Shown: positions 43,821 to 56,000 of the stretch, piece after piece
How positions within the stretch are numbered: the stretch's first letter is position 1
How the letters are laid out: the number at the start of each line of letters is the position of its first letter
Assembly: GCF_902167145.1 (NCBI RefSeq)
Contig: NC_050105.1
Location: forward strand, 135,331,988-135,395,987
DNA from: Zea mays
Lineage: Eukaryota; Streptophyta; Magnoliopsida; Poales; Poaceae
Reading direction: 5' to 3'
Length of the DNA stretch: 64,000 bases
Program-made: the position numbers and the translations under genes
Notes under the pieces: model-generated
Database searches by the model: none
The model's input: the letters and a program-made list of their open reading frames with translations, nothing else
Told to the model about the DNA's origin: nothing

Positions 43821-45575
43821 CTGAACAAGGAAAAAATATATAACCAATGGATGTCAAATTTAATTGCAGATTCTTACCAAAGAGAGAAAAAGCAACTAGT
43901 TATATCAGACAGTATTAGTATCATCAACAAGCAACAAAAAAATGCAGGTACTAAGTAGATATGCCCTGTTTCAAAAGAAAAAAAGAAAAGAATAGTTTAG
44001 ATGATATCCATTGATCTAACTAAAGTTACAAGCTGAACCCAGGGAATGTTCAGAAGAATTAGCAAGTGAGCTCTTATACCATCATTACAGAGAATAGTTC
44101 TGATGCCATCCATTACCTGATGTAATATGAAGCTACAAGCTGAACTAATGCTATATTTAGAGGAATTAGCAGGCAACTCTCATACTATAAGCACATTGCA
44201 GATGACGAAACGGTAAAGGAAGACCTTCGATGTCTTTGAGAGCACCTTCTATGTCTGTAAAGGAAGACCAAAGTTCTTCAAACAAGTCAGATGACGAAAT
44301 GGTATAATCGATTCTATCCAGAATGTATGAAGTGCTAATTAGCTACATTTGAGCAAAAGATTTCTTATCATGAATAACTGCTTGTGCACTATGCTTAATG
44401 CATTCAAGAATCAGTGTGTTGGTGAAGCTGAGCGCACGTCAGATCACACTTCTGCTGTCATCCATTTGGGCTCAAGCAACATCCCCTGAAAATACACCTG
44501 CCAACTATGGAAAAAAAAATTATAACCATCAGTTTTGCCCCCTGAAAATAACCTTTGCCACTACACGATAAGGAAAAAAGAAACAAAATCTATCAAGGAG
44601 CTGCAGCAAAGTACCATTTGATATTCGCAAAGGACTGAGACACAGAAATAAATCTTGTTAGTGGGTGCAAATATCAAGATTTTTGCTCTGTATGCAATGA
44701 CTTGAGAAAGTGTTCAGGTTGATCAAAAGTAGTTATATATATGGGCATATCGCTAGCTTTCAGGTCATTCAGAAAATAAGCAGAAACTAGATTGTTTAAA
44801 ATTGAAAAAATGGGTCTTGGTACCCAAAGAATTACACAATCCTTAAATGTTTACACTTCAAGGATACATCCCGAATTATACTTCAGCATGCATCAAGACG
44901 ATTCAGACGAACAGAGCGAGGGAGATGATTGGTTCCGCAGACCACCGCACCAATGCGGAGATGATTTGGTTCTCGTTTCCAAGGTTCGGTTTGTCTTTTC
45001 CTCACTCCACCCTTTTTCTGGGTTTAAAAAAATGGGACGAGGGAGATTTCGTCCGTCCGTCATTCTGTCCAGGATTGCAGAATCCAAGAAGCTAGCATCA
45101 AGGCTGCCGTGCCATGCTGATGCTTGTCAATCATCGCCTCCACCACCATGAGAGCTTGATTGAGGGGGGTCACGGTCACCACCAGCCACCTAGCTACTCC
45201 CTCCATTTCCAGCCCACCGAGTGACTAGCTGTGAGATGGCAGTATGTATTACAAAATCACGAAACGCGATGGTTTCTTCTTCTTCTTAACAACCCCATAT
45301 TATATGATTATCATCTGTAAGAGAACATGAACATTGAAAGGAGAAGAAGTGCTAAGGCGATAACTTATAATTCCTGGAGACAATGGATGATGCGCTGATG
45401 ATTGATGTGGAGGAGGCCTGAATTTCCCAAAATGGCTAGGAAGGAAGAACGTACATCTCACGGCCATCCAACCAATCAGGCAACCAAGCATCCAAAGTTG
45501 AGCAGAGAGATGAATCCAGCCGCCACCGCCCTAGTTGGACCGCGACGGGGAGGAATTATTCAGTCAATCGATCGA

Positions 45576-45698
45576 TCATGACGGCGGGCAGGCGGTCAGC
45601 GGCTGCTGCGACGGCGGCTGGGCCACGAACGAGTGCTGCAGCAGCCGCATCGCGGGCGGGCGGTTCGCTGGGTTCTTCTAGAGGCAGAGGCTCATGAA
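45576..45698 (-). pseudogene. Captured protein-kinase C-terminal fragment with an in-frame stop
   Basis: Minus strand from 45698 to a TGA at 45576-45578. The frame reads FMSLCL, a TAG stop, then KNPANRPPAMRLLQHSFVAQ and a proline/glutamine tail. The pattern 'C-L-x-x-N-P-x-x-R-P-x-(x)5-L-x-H-x-F' is subdomain XI of serine/threonine kinases, close to MAPKKK/MAPKK-type kinases. The GC-rich stretch at 45720-46030, reading on the minus strand like a host 5' untranslated region, may come from the same or another captured gene. Confidence 0.6.
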
Positions 45699-46274
45699 GT
45701 AATCTCACCTGAAGTAAAGCAAGCTCCGAAGCCTTAAGCCTGAAGGGGACCGATCGATTTGGCCAGCAAGGGGAGGGGAGCGCGCGTGCAGTGCTGAGCT
45801 CTCCTCCTCTCCTAGTCTCCTGCCTGCTTGCCTGCTGGGCTTATCCGCCTGCCGGTGCCGGAGCAGCACGCAGCTGGGCCGGAGTTGAATGGGAGCGGAC
45901 AGCGAAGTACTCGAGCCGGCGCGCGGGGTTGCGGCGGGGCGCTGGCGGCGGGCGTGCGGCTGGCAGGTAGCGGCGGGCGCGCGCGGTAGACAGAGGGAGA
46001 GGGAAAGAAGAGAGACGCACGGGGTGGGTTAGGGATTTAGGTTTCGTGTTAAGTTCGACGGTGTCCACGTGGCCCACGAATTTAACTTAAGAACGTGGGT
46101 ACCCACGTTCCTAATACGATAAGTTCGACGGTTTTAGCATGGACCCACGAATTTAATTTAAGAACGTGGGTACCCATGTTCTTAAATTAACCCATGAACA
46201 TAAGTCAATTAAGAACGTCGGTACCCACGTTCTTAAATTAACCCACGAACATTTATTAGTTTCTTGTAGTGAAA

Positions 46275-47059
46275 TGCTTTCTTATGAACTATCTACTTGT
46301 CATGAAACCATTTCTACTTTACAAGGTGTTAACAATGATTTAAATGCTAAGTTAGAAGTAGCAAATAAATCTAATTCTTGTGTAGAACATGTTAAGATTT
46401 GCACTAGGTGTAAGGATTTCGATGTTGATGCCTGTAGTGAACATCTAGTTTTAATTTCCAAATTAAATAAGGAAGTGGCTAGTCTTAATGCCCAACTTAA
46501 GACTAGCAAGAATGAAGTTGATAAAATAAAATTTGCAATGGTTGCCTATACGGTTGGTAGACACCCCTCAATTAAGGATGGTCTTGGCTTCAAGAGAGAG
46601 GCCAAGAACTTAACAAGCCATAAGGCTCCCATCTTCGTCAAGGAGAAAGGGAAGACCCCTATGGCTAGTAATGCTAAAAAGAACCATGCTTTTATGTATT
46701 ATGATAGGAGAAATGCTAGAAATGCTTATAATGATTTTGATTCACATGTTTATGATTCTCATACCATGTTTGCCTCTAGTTCTTCTTATAAGCATGATAG
46801 GGATATGCCTAGGAGAAATATTGCTCATGTGCCTAGAAAGAATGTTATTCATGCTCCTAGGAAAGTAGTGAATGAACCTTCTATAATTTATTGTGCTTTA
46901 AACACTTCCTTTGCTATTTGTAGAAAGGATAGGAAAATAGTTGCTAGAAAGTTAGGGGCAAAATGCAAGGGAGACAGGACTTGCATTTGGGTCCCTAAGG
47001 ACATTTGTGCTAACCTTGCAGGACCCAACATGAGTTGGGTACCTAAGACCCAAGCCTAA
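46275..47059 (+). pseudogene. gag: Opie-like Gag, C-terminal part (after the CACTA insertion)
   Basis: 261 codons in the same frame as 38063-39665. It continues the coiled coil (LSYELSTCHETISTLQGVNN), includes a second Cys-rich motif VKICTRCKDFDVDAC, then a region rich in basic and aromatic residues, and ends with the repeated WVPK motif ([17 protein letters not shown]) before TAA at 47057-47059. The same C-terminal motifs occur in the Ji-like Gag. Total Gag length would be about 795 residues. Confidence 0.93.
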
Positions 47060-47066
47060 ATTTGCC

Positions 47067-50000
47067 TTGCAGGTTTATGCATCCGGGGGTTCAAGCTGGA
47101 TTATTGACAGCGGATGCACAAACCATATGACGGGGGAGAAGAAGATGTTCACCTCCTACGTCAAAAATAAGGATTCCCAAGATTCAATTATATTCGGTGA
47201 TGGGAATCAAGGCAAGGTAAAAGGGCTAGGTAAAATTGCAATTTCTAATGAGCATTCTATATCAAATGTATTCTTAGTGGAGAGTCTTGGATATAATTTG
47301 CTATCTGTCAGTCAATTATGTCAAATGGGATATAATTGTTTATTTACAAATATAGATGTGTCTGTCTTTAGAAGAAGCGATGGTTCATTAGCTTTTAAGG
47401 GTGTATTAGACGGCAAACTTTATTTAGTTGATTTTGCAAAAGAAGAGGCCGGTCTAGATGCATGCTTAATAGCTAAGACTAGCATGGGCTGGCTGTGGCA
47501 TCGCCGCTTAGCACATGTGGGGATGAAGAACCTTCACAAGCTTCTAAAGGGAGAACACGTGATAGGTTTGACTAACGTGCATTTCGAAAAAGATAGACCT
47601 TGTGCAGCTTGTCAAGCAGGTAAACAGGTGGGAGGAGCGCATCACAGCAAGAATGTGATGACCACTTCAAGACCCCTGGAGCTGCTGCATATGGACCTCT
47701 TCGGACCCGTCGCCTATCTAAGCATAGGGGGAAGTAAGTATGGTCTAGTTATTGTTGATGACTTTTCCCGCTTCACTTGGGTGTTCTTTTTGCAGGATAA
47801 GTCTGAAACCCAAGGGACCCTCAAGCGCGTCCTCAGGAGGGCTCAAAATGAGTTTGAGCTCAAAGTGAAGAAGATAAGGAGCGACAACGGGTCCGAATTC
47901 AAGAACCTTCAAGTGGAGGAGTTCCTTGAAGAAGAAGGGATCAAGCACGAGTTCTCCGCTCCCTACACACCACAGCAAAATGGTGTGGTAGAGAGGAAGA
48001 ACAGGACGCTCATTGACATGGCGAGGACGATGCTAGGAGAATTCAAGATCCCCGAGTGCTTTTGGACGGAAGCCGTGAACACTGCTTGCCATGCCATCAA
48101 CAGGGTCTACCTTCATCGCCTCCTCAAGAAGACGTCGTATGAGCTTCTAACCGGTAACAAACCCAATGTATCGTACTTTCGTGTATTTGGGAGTAAATGC
48201 TACATTCTAGTGAAGAAGGGTAGAAATTCTAAGTTTGCTCCCAAAGCTGTAGAAGGGTTTTTGTTAGGTTATGACTCAAATACAAAGGCGTATAGAGTCT
48301 TCAACAAATCATCGGGTTTGGTTGAAGTCTCTAGCGACGTTGTATTTGATGAGACTAATGGCTCTCCAAGAGAGCAAGTTATTGATTGTGATGATGTAGA
48401 TGAAGAAGATGTTCCGACGGCCGCTATACGGACCATGGCGATTGGAGAAGTACGGCCACAGGAACAAGATGAACGAGATCAACCTTCTTCCTCAACTATG
48501 GTGCATCCCCCAACCAAAGATGACGAACAGGTACCTCAAGTGGAGGCGCTTGATCAAGGGGGAGCACAAGATAATCAAGTGATGGAGGAAGAAGTGCAAC
48601 CGGCACCTCCAACCCAAGTTCGAGCGATGATACAAAGGGATCATCCCATCGACCAAATTCTGGGTGACATTAGCAAGGGAGTAACTACTCGATCTCGATT
48701 AGTTAATTTTTGTGAGCATTACTCCTTTGTCTCTTCTATTGAGCCTTTCAGGGTAGAAGAGGCCTTGCTAGATCCGGACTGGGTGTTGGCCATGCAAGAG
48801 GAGTTAAACAACTTCAAGCGCAATGAAGTTTGGACACTGGTGCCTCGTCCAAAGCAAAATGTTGTGGGAACCAAGTGGGTGTTCCGCAACAAACAGGACG
48901 AGCACGGGGTGGTGACGAGGAACAAGGCTCGACTTGTGGCAAAAGGTTATGCCCAAGTCGCAGGTTTGGATTTCGAGGAGACCTTTGCTCCTGTGGCTAG
49001 GCTAGAGTCAATTCGAATCTTGCTAGCATATGCCGCTCACCATTCTTTCAGGTTGTACCAAATGGATGTGAAGAGCGCTTTCCTCAACGGGCCAATCAAG
49101 GAGGAGGTGTACGTGGAGCAACCCCCTGGCTTCGAGGATGAACGGTACCCCGACCATGTGTGTAAGCTCTCTAAGGCGCTCTATGGACTTAAGCAAGCCC
49201 CAAGAGCATGGTATGAATGCCTTAGAGATTTCTTAATTGCTAATGCTTTCAAGGTTGGGAAAGCCGATCCAACTCTTTTTACTAAGACTTGTAATGGTGA
49301 TCTGTTTGTGTGCCAAATTTATGTCGATGACATAATATTTGGTTCTACTAACCAAAAGTCTTGTGAAGAGTTTAGCAGGGTGATGACGCAGAAATTCGAG
49401 ATGTCGATGATGGGCGAGTTGAACTACTTCCTTGGGTTCCAAGTGAAGCAACTCAAGGACGGCACCTTCATCTCCCAAACGAAGTACACGCAAGATCTGC
49501 TAAAGCGGTTTGGGATGAAGGACGCCAAGCCCGCAAAGACTCCGATGGGGACCGACGGACACACCGACCTCAACAAAGGAGGTAAGTCCGTTGATCAAAA
49601 AGCATACCGGTCAATGATAGGTTCTTTGCTTTACTTATGTGCTAGTAGACCGGATATTATGCTTAGCGTATGCATGTGTGCTAGATTTCAATCCGATCCT
49701 AAGGAGTGTCACTTAGTGGCGGTGAAGCGAATTCTTAGATATTTGGTTGCTACGCCTTGCTTCGGGCTCTGGTATCCAAAGGGGTCTACCTTTGACTTAG
49801 TTGGATACTCAGACTCCGACTATGCTGGATGTAAGGTCGATAGGAAGAGTACATCGGGGACGTGCCAATTCTTAGGAAGGTCCCTGGTGTCATGGAACTC
49901 TAAGAAACAAACATCCGTTGCCCTGTCCACCGCTGAGGCCGAGTATGTTGCCGCAGGACAGTGTTGCGCGCAACTACTTTGGATGAGGCAAACCCTCAGG

Positions 50001-50273
50001 GACTTTGGCTACAATCTGAGCAAAGTCCCACTCCTATGTGACAATGAGAGTGCTATCCGCATGGCGGAAAATCCTGTTGAACACAGCCGCACAAAGCACA
50101 TAGACATCCGGCATCACTTTTTGAGAGACCACCAGCAAAAGGGAGATATCGAAGTGTTTTATGTTAGCACCGAGAACCAGCTAGCCGATATCTTTACCAA
50201 GCCTCTAGATGAGAAGACCTTTTGCAGGCTGCGTAGTGAGCTAAATGTCTTAGATTCGCGGAACTTGGATTGA
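47067..50273 (+). CDS. pol: Opie-like Pol (PR-INT-RT-RNH), intact
   Basis: A 1068-codon open frame without stops. In order: aspartic protease [11 protein letters not shown] (about residue 12); integrase with an HHCC zinc region (HRRLAHVGM...CAACQAGK, about 150-195) and catalytic context [16 protein letters not shown] and [10 protein letters not shown]; an acidic linker; reverse transcriptase from about residue 580 with YVDD at 49320-49331; RNase H with [10 protein letters not shown] (about 915) and AEAEYVAA. The order INT before RT defines Ty1-copia. The frame has no ATG near its start: it opens just after the gag stop, in the +1 frame, around a cttgcag|gtttat sequence shared with the Ji-like element. 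How it is expressed (frameshift or splicing) is not shown. Confidence 0.95.
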   Translation: MQVYASGGSSWIIDSGCTNHMTGEKKMFTSYVKNKDSQDSIIFGDGNQGKVKGLGKIAISNEHSISNVFLVESLGYNLLSVSQLCQMGYNCLFTNIDVSVFRRSDGSLAFKGVLDGKLYLVDFAKEEAGLDACLIAKTSMGWLWHRRLAHVGMKNLHKLLKGEHVIGLTNVHFEKDRPCAACQAGKQVGGAHHSKNVMTTSRPLELLHMDLFGPVAYLSIGGSKYGLVIVDDFSRFTWVFFLQDKSETQGTLKRVLRRAQNEFELKVKKIRSDNGSEFKNLQVEEFLEEEGIKHEFSAPYTPQQNGVVERKNRTLIDMARTMLGEFKIPECFWTEAVNTACHAINRVYLHRLLKKTSYELLTGNKPNVSYFRVFGSKCYILVKKGRNSKFAPKAVEGFLLGYDSNTKAYRVFNKSSGLVEVSSDVVFDETNGSPREQVIDCDDVDEEDVPTAAIRTMAIGEVRPQEQDERDQPSSSTMVHPPTKDDEQVPQVEALDQGGAQDNQVMEEEVQPAPPTQVRAMIQRDHPIDQILGDISKGVTTRSRLVNFCEHYSFVSSIEPFRVEEALLDPDWVLAMQEELNNFKRNEVWTLVPRPKQNVVGTKWVFRNKQDEHGVVTRNKARLVAKGYAQVAGLDFEETFAPVARLESIRILLAYAAHHSFRLYQMDVKSAFLNGPIKEEVYVEQPPGFEDERYPDHVCKLSKALYGLKQAPRAWYECLRDFLIANAFKVGKADPTLFTKTCNGDLFVCQIYVDDIIFGSTNQKSCEEFSRVMTQKFEMSMMGELNYFLGFQVKQLKDGTFISQTKYTQDLLKRFGMKDAKPAKTPMGTDGHTDLNKGGKSVDQKAYRSMIGSLLYLCASRPDIMLSVCMCARFQSDPKECHLVAVKRILRYLVATPCFGLWYPKGSTFDLVGYSDSDYAGCKVDRKSTSGTCQFLGRSLVSWNSKKQTSVALSTAEAEYVAAGQCCAQLLWMRQTLRDFGYNLSKVPLLCDNESAIRMAENPVEHSRTKHIDIRHHFLRDHQQKGDIEVFYVSTENQLADIFTKPLDEKTFCRLRSELNVLDSRNLD

Positions 50274-51068
50274 ATTGTAGCATACATGTGTTTATGCATT
50301 TGATCAGGTTCATTCTGCATTTTGTTGCTTATTGTGGTGCTCAAGTTGTACAAACACTCCCTGGACCTCACAAGTCCGTTGCAAAGTGATGCACATGTGT
50401 AGGGGGAGATGTGTTACAACTTGACCCTTTGAGACTAACCATGTGCTTGAGTTTGATAATTTAGTCTCGAAGGAGGATTGAAAGGGAAAAGGTGGACTTG
50501 GACCATGAAAGACTTCCACTGCACTCCGATGAGAGGGTAACTAATTCCAAGTTCATCTCATGAAATCTTATTGCCATTTGCTCTTAATTGAAGACTTTGG
50601 TGAGGCAATGGGGTTAACGGGCCAAGATTGATCCCGTTTTGGTGCTTGATGCCAAAGGGGGAGAAAATAAAGGCCAAAGTGATAAATGGATCAGCTACCA
50701 CTTGAGAGATTTTGAAAATAGTAGAATAGAGTTTTTGTTTTGTCAAAAGCTTTTATTATCTCTTATTGTCTCTATTTTCAAAAGTTGGCTTCTTGTGGGG
50801 AGAAGTGTTGATTATGGGAAAAAGGGGGAGTTTTTGAAATCTTTGATCAATCTCTTTTGGAATGACTCTCTTTATACTTCAACTTGTGTGTTTGACTTAG
50901 AGATAGAGATTTGAGTTTGATTTGCAAAAACAAACCAAGAGGTGGCAAAGGATGATCCATATATGCCAAAATTGAATAAAACCAATTTGAGTTTTTATTT
51001 AAAGTGATTTTGCACTTGTTCTAGTTGCTTTATGTTGTGTTGGCATAAATCACCAAAAAGGGGGAGAT
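50274..51068 (+). other. Opie-like 3' untranslated region with several polypurine tracts
   Basis: No conserved gene. PPT-like runs aaagggggaga or similar occur near 50402, 50654, 50819 and at 51055-51067, the last directly before the 3' LTR and therefore the working PPT. The text 'ttggcataaatcaccaaaa' just before it resembles the Ji-like counterpart at 18178-18200. Multiple PPTs are typical of Sireviruses. Confidence 0.8.
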
Positions 51069-52132
51069 TGAAAGGGAAATGTGCCCTTGGGCCATTTCTA
51101 TGTATTTTGGTGATTGAGTGCCAACACATGTGCTTAATTGGGAATTTATGTACATGGATGAACAAGGTGAAAATCATGAAGTAAAGGTATGTTTCTAAGC
51201 CTTAGTACATTGGTTTTAAGTACTAATATATTTGTCTAAGTGTTAGAAACAGAAAGAAGAAGAATAGAGAAAAGGAGAAGGGACTTGGCTGTGTGCTGCC
51301 AAGACCCAGCTCGGTCTGGAGCACCGGACTGTCCGGTGTGCACCGGACATGTCCGGTGCGCCAACAGCGCCAGATCTGCCAACGGTCTGCAACGGTCGTC
51401 TTCGCCGTTTAAGGAAACAAATCGGGCACCGGACAGTGTCCGGTGTGCACCGGACTGTCCGGTGCCCCCGACGACAGAAGGCAAGGATGGCCTTCCGGAT
51501 TTGCTCTCAACGGCTCCTAGCTGCCTTGGGGCTATAAAAGGGACCCCTAGGCGCATGGAGAAGACACACAAGCAACCTTTGAGCATTCTTGATCATCCAC
51601 ACTAAGTCTCTGCGCATTCGTTTGTGTTTCTAAGTGATTCGAGCTCTGTTCTAAGTGAGAACTCTGAGATAGTCTTGTGAGCTCGATTCTTGGCCGTGTG
51701 CGTGCGCTTTTGCTGTGGATTTGTGTGTGTTGCTTCCCTCCCTTACTCTGTGTTTCATTTGTGATCATATACTTGTAAGGGCAAGAGACTCCAATTTGTG
51801 GAGATTCCTTGCAAACGGGATAGTGAAAGGAAAACAAAACACCGTGGTATTCAAGTGGGTCTTTGGACCGCTTGAGAGGGGTTGATTGCAACCCTCGTCC
51901 GTTGGGACGCCACAACGTGGAGTAGGCAAGCGTTGGTCTTGGCCGAACCACGGGATAAAACCACTGTGTCACTCTGTGCTTGATTCTCTTGTGGTACTGT
52001 GTTTTGTTGAGATTGTTGAGACTTCACCTTAGCCACTTGGCAATAATCGTGCTAACACTTAACAAGTTTTTGTGGCTTAAGTTTGAAGTTTTTACAGGAT
52101 CACCTATTCACCCCCCCCTCTAGGTGCTCTCA
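51069..52132 (+). repeat. 3' LTR of the Opie-like element
   Basis: 1064 bp. I see no substitution relative to the 5' LTR; the C-tract near the end is four bases shorter. Followed by the duplication gatag at 52133-52137. TATAAAA at 51533-51539. Confidence 0.94.
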
Positions 52133-52137
52133 GATAG

Positions 52138-53078
52138 ATCCAAGGGAAAATGGGTGAAATACAACTCTTGATTTGAGATGGAAAAGGGATGGTTTTTTTT
52201 ATAGGGCAGGTATACAATAAGCAACAGGGTGATATGTAGAGACGACAAAGGTAAAGATGATATCAATGAAAGCATGACAAAGGATCGAATTGGGCTAAGA
52301 CTCGTGGAATGGCAATGTAGAGGAAACAATCAAGGGTAAGATAGGTAGGGTTCCAATAGAAGAGTTGAAGTAAAAATCCATAACCGAAGGAAGTTACAAG
52401 GAAACAATGAGGTTACCACGGATGTGCAAAAATAAAATGACCGCTCATGGACCATTAAGAAACAAGGGTGGTCAAGGACATGTTAACTGAAATGTTTTAA
52501 ATAGACATTGGATAAAGGTAAGCATATAAAAAGATGAGAGTATGTAAGGTTTCAAGGAGATGAGCCTACCAATACCAAGAGACAAGAAATTGCCGAAAGA
52601 TAGCAACTTAACAACAGAAAAGGAAAGGGTCTCAAATACAGAAAGGTCATGGACATATAAACTGAAATGTTTAAGTAGTCGGTAGAAATTTAGAGGCAAG
52701 TATTTGAAACAAGAGTATTGAAGGGATACGAGCATGTCAATATCAAAGGACTAGAGTTTGCCAGATGGTAGCAATTTAATGACGAAAGAGGAAAGAATCC
52801 CAAAAAGGCAAGAAGGTTATGGTCAGGGGCATCTACGAAGATGTCGCAAGCACAAGAGTGAGATCAGATCTAATGGATTGAGGAAAGTATAGACCATACT
52901 AGAATAAAATACTTTTGACAAGGGGATATATAGGAGCACAACATAGAATTAGTCGATGTGGCTAATATTTTGAAGCAGCATCAAGGATGAGGTGAAGTAA
53001 TAGCCAATAAGTCCTTAAAACGGCCAATGCTACTCTAGGTCAGCGGTCCTACAGTCAGCACGGCTTTGATACCACTTA
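52138..53078 (-). repeat. Non-autonomous element body, PBS side
   Basis: Continuation of the body after the Opie-like insertion. The repeat landmark 'aaggatcgaatt' at 52280 belongs to the same degenerate array as 35700-36940. From about 52380 a related but different repeat appears ('aggtcatggacata(t)aaactgaaatgttt' at about 52470-52500 and 52645-52675). The last 130 bp and the PBS (53062-53074, minus-strand tggtatcaaagcc) match the Tekay leader at 28429-28560. No ORF of note. Confidence 0.8.
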
Positions 53079-56000
53079 TGTCACACCCGGTTTCAGAAGG
53101 CAAACCGAATGCGAACTATGTACGTGCCAGGATCAGAATTCACGTACACAGCGATTACATAAATGAACATCATCGCACAGTGCTCGAATAATAACATAAA
53201 AGAGTATTAACTTATTACATCACAGAGTCATAGACATCCACATAGGCATCAACTTAACAGTTAAATCAAAGTGCTAAGCGAAACGCAGTAAAGATAAGGC
53301 CTTCACAGGCAGCTGACTGGGGGTTGCCGCCAACCCACACCTAAAACTCGTCGTAGTCTTGGAACTCCTGGAAGTCTCCTTCCACGACTTCGTCTTCTCC
53401 TGAGCAGTGGTTGCAATGTGGACAACCTGGTGTTTTGTGGTAAAGCAAGGATGAGTACACATCAACGTACTCAGCAAATGCCCCGTTTGGCTGAAGTGGA
53501 CTAGCTTTATGTGGGGTTAGGCTCAAGCAGTTGCTTTTAGTTGGTCAGGTATTTATTATTAGTGAAGCCAGGTTTTAGCAATAACTAACCCGTGAATCAT
53601 TTCCTCATCGAGGAACATCATTATCATCATCGAACCAAAATCATAAATAGAACCATTATATCTCGAACCATTCGTGTCTCTAATCAAAGAGGATCCCAAG
53701 GCCGCTCTTAACCGTGAGCACGGCTGATATATCAGTTTCACTACCCTCTGCAGAGGTCGCACACTTTACCCATGAGCCGTGATTCCCTCTCTAGCCCGGG
53801 CTTGCAAGACCCTTATTCACTCCCAAGGTGAATGGCCAGGGATTCACTACGAAGCCTTTACAAAGATTCCCTAGAGGTCATAGCTGCCCGTTAGGTTTCT
53901 CCAGTTTGATAAACACAGTACCTCTCCCCGCAGGAGGGCGACTAAAAAGCAAAACGAAAGAACCTCGGCACCCAGCCTCGGCAGAGCAAGCACTGTGCCT
54001 GGACCCCATTGACGGCACGACGGCGAAGCAACTACACTTCTAGTTCCTCTAATTAATTAGCTAAGGGCACCCCATTCCACCCTCATGGTTGCACTGTTAT
54101 CCCGGGTGGTCTCTCAACGAACAGGTCCTTACGGAGAGGTACTCAGGAAACAGCCTGAGCCCCCTAGAGTATCACAAGATCATCAACATCATCAGGATAA
54201 CAGTATCATAAGTAGTCACATCATGTTCATTGATTAAGTTAAGGCAATAGCAAAATGCTAACCATAACAACCCAGAAGGTCATCAAGGATAAAGTAAAGT
54301 GTAAAACTAGTCAATCCTTAGGTTTCAAGTAAGTAATGCGGGGTAGTAAGTTATAAATGAATAGGACATAATGGGTCAGAGGACACTTGCCTTCACCAAG
54401 CTGCTGCTGCTCAGGGACTTCAGCCTCATAGAACGCAGAGAGCTTGATCACATGGTCGCCAACGCTTGATCTTCGATCCCTCGAAACTTGGAGATGGATC
54501 GCACTCTAATCGCAACGCGGATCGAAGACGAACAGACACAAGCAAGCAAACACATATATGCATAAGAACATTACACCATACAAATACAAACATAATAAAA
54601 CATGCAAAACGAAATAGAGTGCGCTACTACAGTCACGCGAGGAAAAAGAAGTGTCGAACTCGAAGTGTCGATCTGGAAGATATCGCGTTTACGCTAAATA
54701 AATATTAAGTAAAACATTTAATTCGATATTATCAAATATAAATTATAACTGCTATTTAGTTCTGATTAAATCTGTTACGATAACAGCTGTCAAATAAATA
54801 AGTAATTTAATTAACACAAGAGATTCTAAGCGATGCGAATTGACGATACACGAAACAGCACAACATCGTGCGAACGACGCGCGGACAGACGCGACATCGC
54901 ACGCTGACGACACACGAAATAGCGCGCGAGACGAGCGCGAACGAGCATGCCATCACATGCGGAACAACAGACGAGGAAAACTAAATAAGTGACACGTTTA
55001 TACTAAACAAATAATAAATAAATAGAAAGTAATTAAGTTAATATTTACCATGTTAATATTTATTATAAAAGCGCAAATTGAACATTACACATTTAATCTA
55101 ACTGAGATATTAATCTAATAAATATTAGTCGAGCAAACCTTAGGTTGATTATCTAAAATATATGACCTGGCGAATTAACCTTATTAACATGAGTGTTTAT
55201 AAGCGAAAATAATTTATTATCACACGTTGACGCCGTACGACACACGAAACAACACTGCGGCACGCGCACGGTGTGCGACAACGCGTGTGAATGGCACGCA
55301 CGACATCCGCAAAACAACGCGCACGACCGTGCGCGACACGCACGAGTCAACGCGACTATGCGCGCAAACAGCACGATGACGCGCAAACGATGTCGTGCGC
55401 CAACAACGAACAAATAAATAATTAGTTAAAAGCATTTAAGCTGGTGTTAATCAAGTTAACTAATATTTATATTTATAAAAGCACGAGTTAAAACTATATA
55501 CTCGTTCTAAATAAATTGTTATTTTATTAACCCTAGAATAAACCAATAATTAATTATACAACTAAAACATACGACCCGACGACAACGAGCGCCACATGTG
55601 GGAACAGCGTGCACGTCACGCAAACAGCACGCGACCCGCGAAAACGGCGCGACGCGCGAACTACTACTAAACTGTGTCATATTTATTCTGCACATAAATT
55701 AAATGCAACACTTAAGTTGACATAACCACAATTAGAGGTATTTATCGCATGCACCGATAGAATTAACACTTAGTTCTGATTGATTTACTACTCGGTTAAT
55801 CATCGTTTAATTACGTAGATTAATTAACATGAGCGATTCTAGACGAAATAGTTTATTGCTGCGCGACATGGCACGCAACACACTAAGGCGTTGTTCGTTT
55901 ACATCGGATTGCGCCCGGAATCGTTCCGGCTAATCAAAGTTTATATAAATTAGAGAAACAATCCGGCTCGGAATCGTTCCGGCCCACCAATCCGACACAA

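Larger units (their letters stand above)
39663..46274. mobile_element. CACTA (En/Spm) transposon with captured gene fragments
   Basis: The element is 39666-46271 (6606 bp). It starts cactacaggaaactgg and ends ttagtttcttgtagtg; the reverse complement of the right end reads cactacaagaaacta. The 3-bp duplication aaa is at 39663-39665 and 46272-46274. Both ends carry dense subterminal repeats (39690-40215 and 46045-46255) built of 'gttcgacgg' and 'taagaacgtgggtaccc' in both orientations, the expected transposase-binding arrays. I find no transposase ORF, so it is probably non-autonomous. The interior holds several minus-strand exon fragments of host-type genes and one nested MITE. Confidence 0.93.
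36941..52137 (+). mobile_element. Opie-like Sirevirus (Ty1-copia), very recent, split by a CACTA element
   Basis: The element is 36946-52132 with 5-bp duplications gatag at 36941-36945 and 52133-52137. LTRs are 36946-38013 (1068 bp) and 51069-52132 (1064 bp); I see no substitution between them, only a C-tract four bases longer in the left copy. PBS 38016-38028, gag 38063-39665 joined to 46275-47059, pol 47067-50273, PPT 51055-51067. Removing the 6606-bp CACTA and one duplication leaves an element of about 8.6 kb with every domain open. The Opie-like name is tentative; the lineage is clear from LTR start, long Gag and palindromes. Confidence 0.93.
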
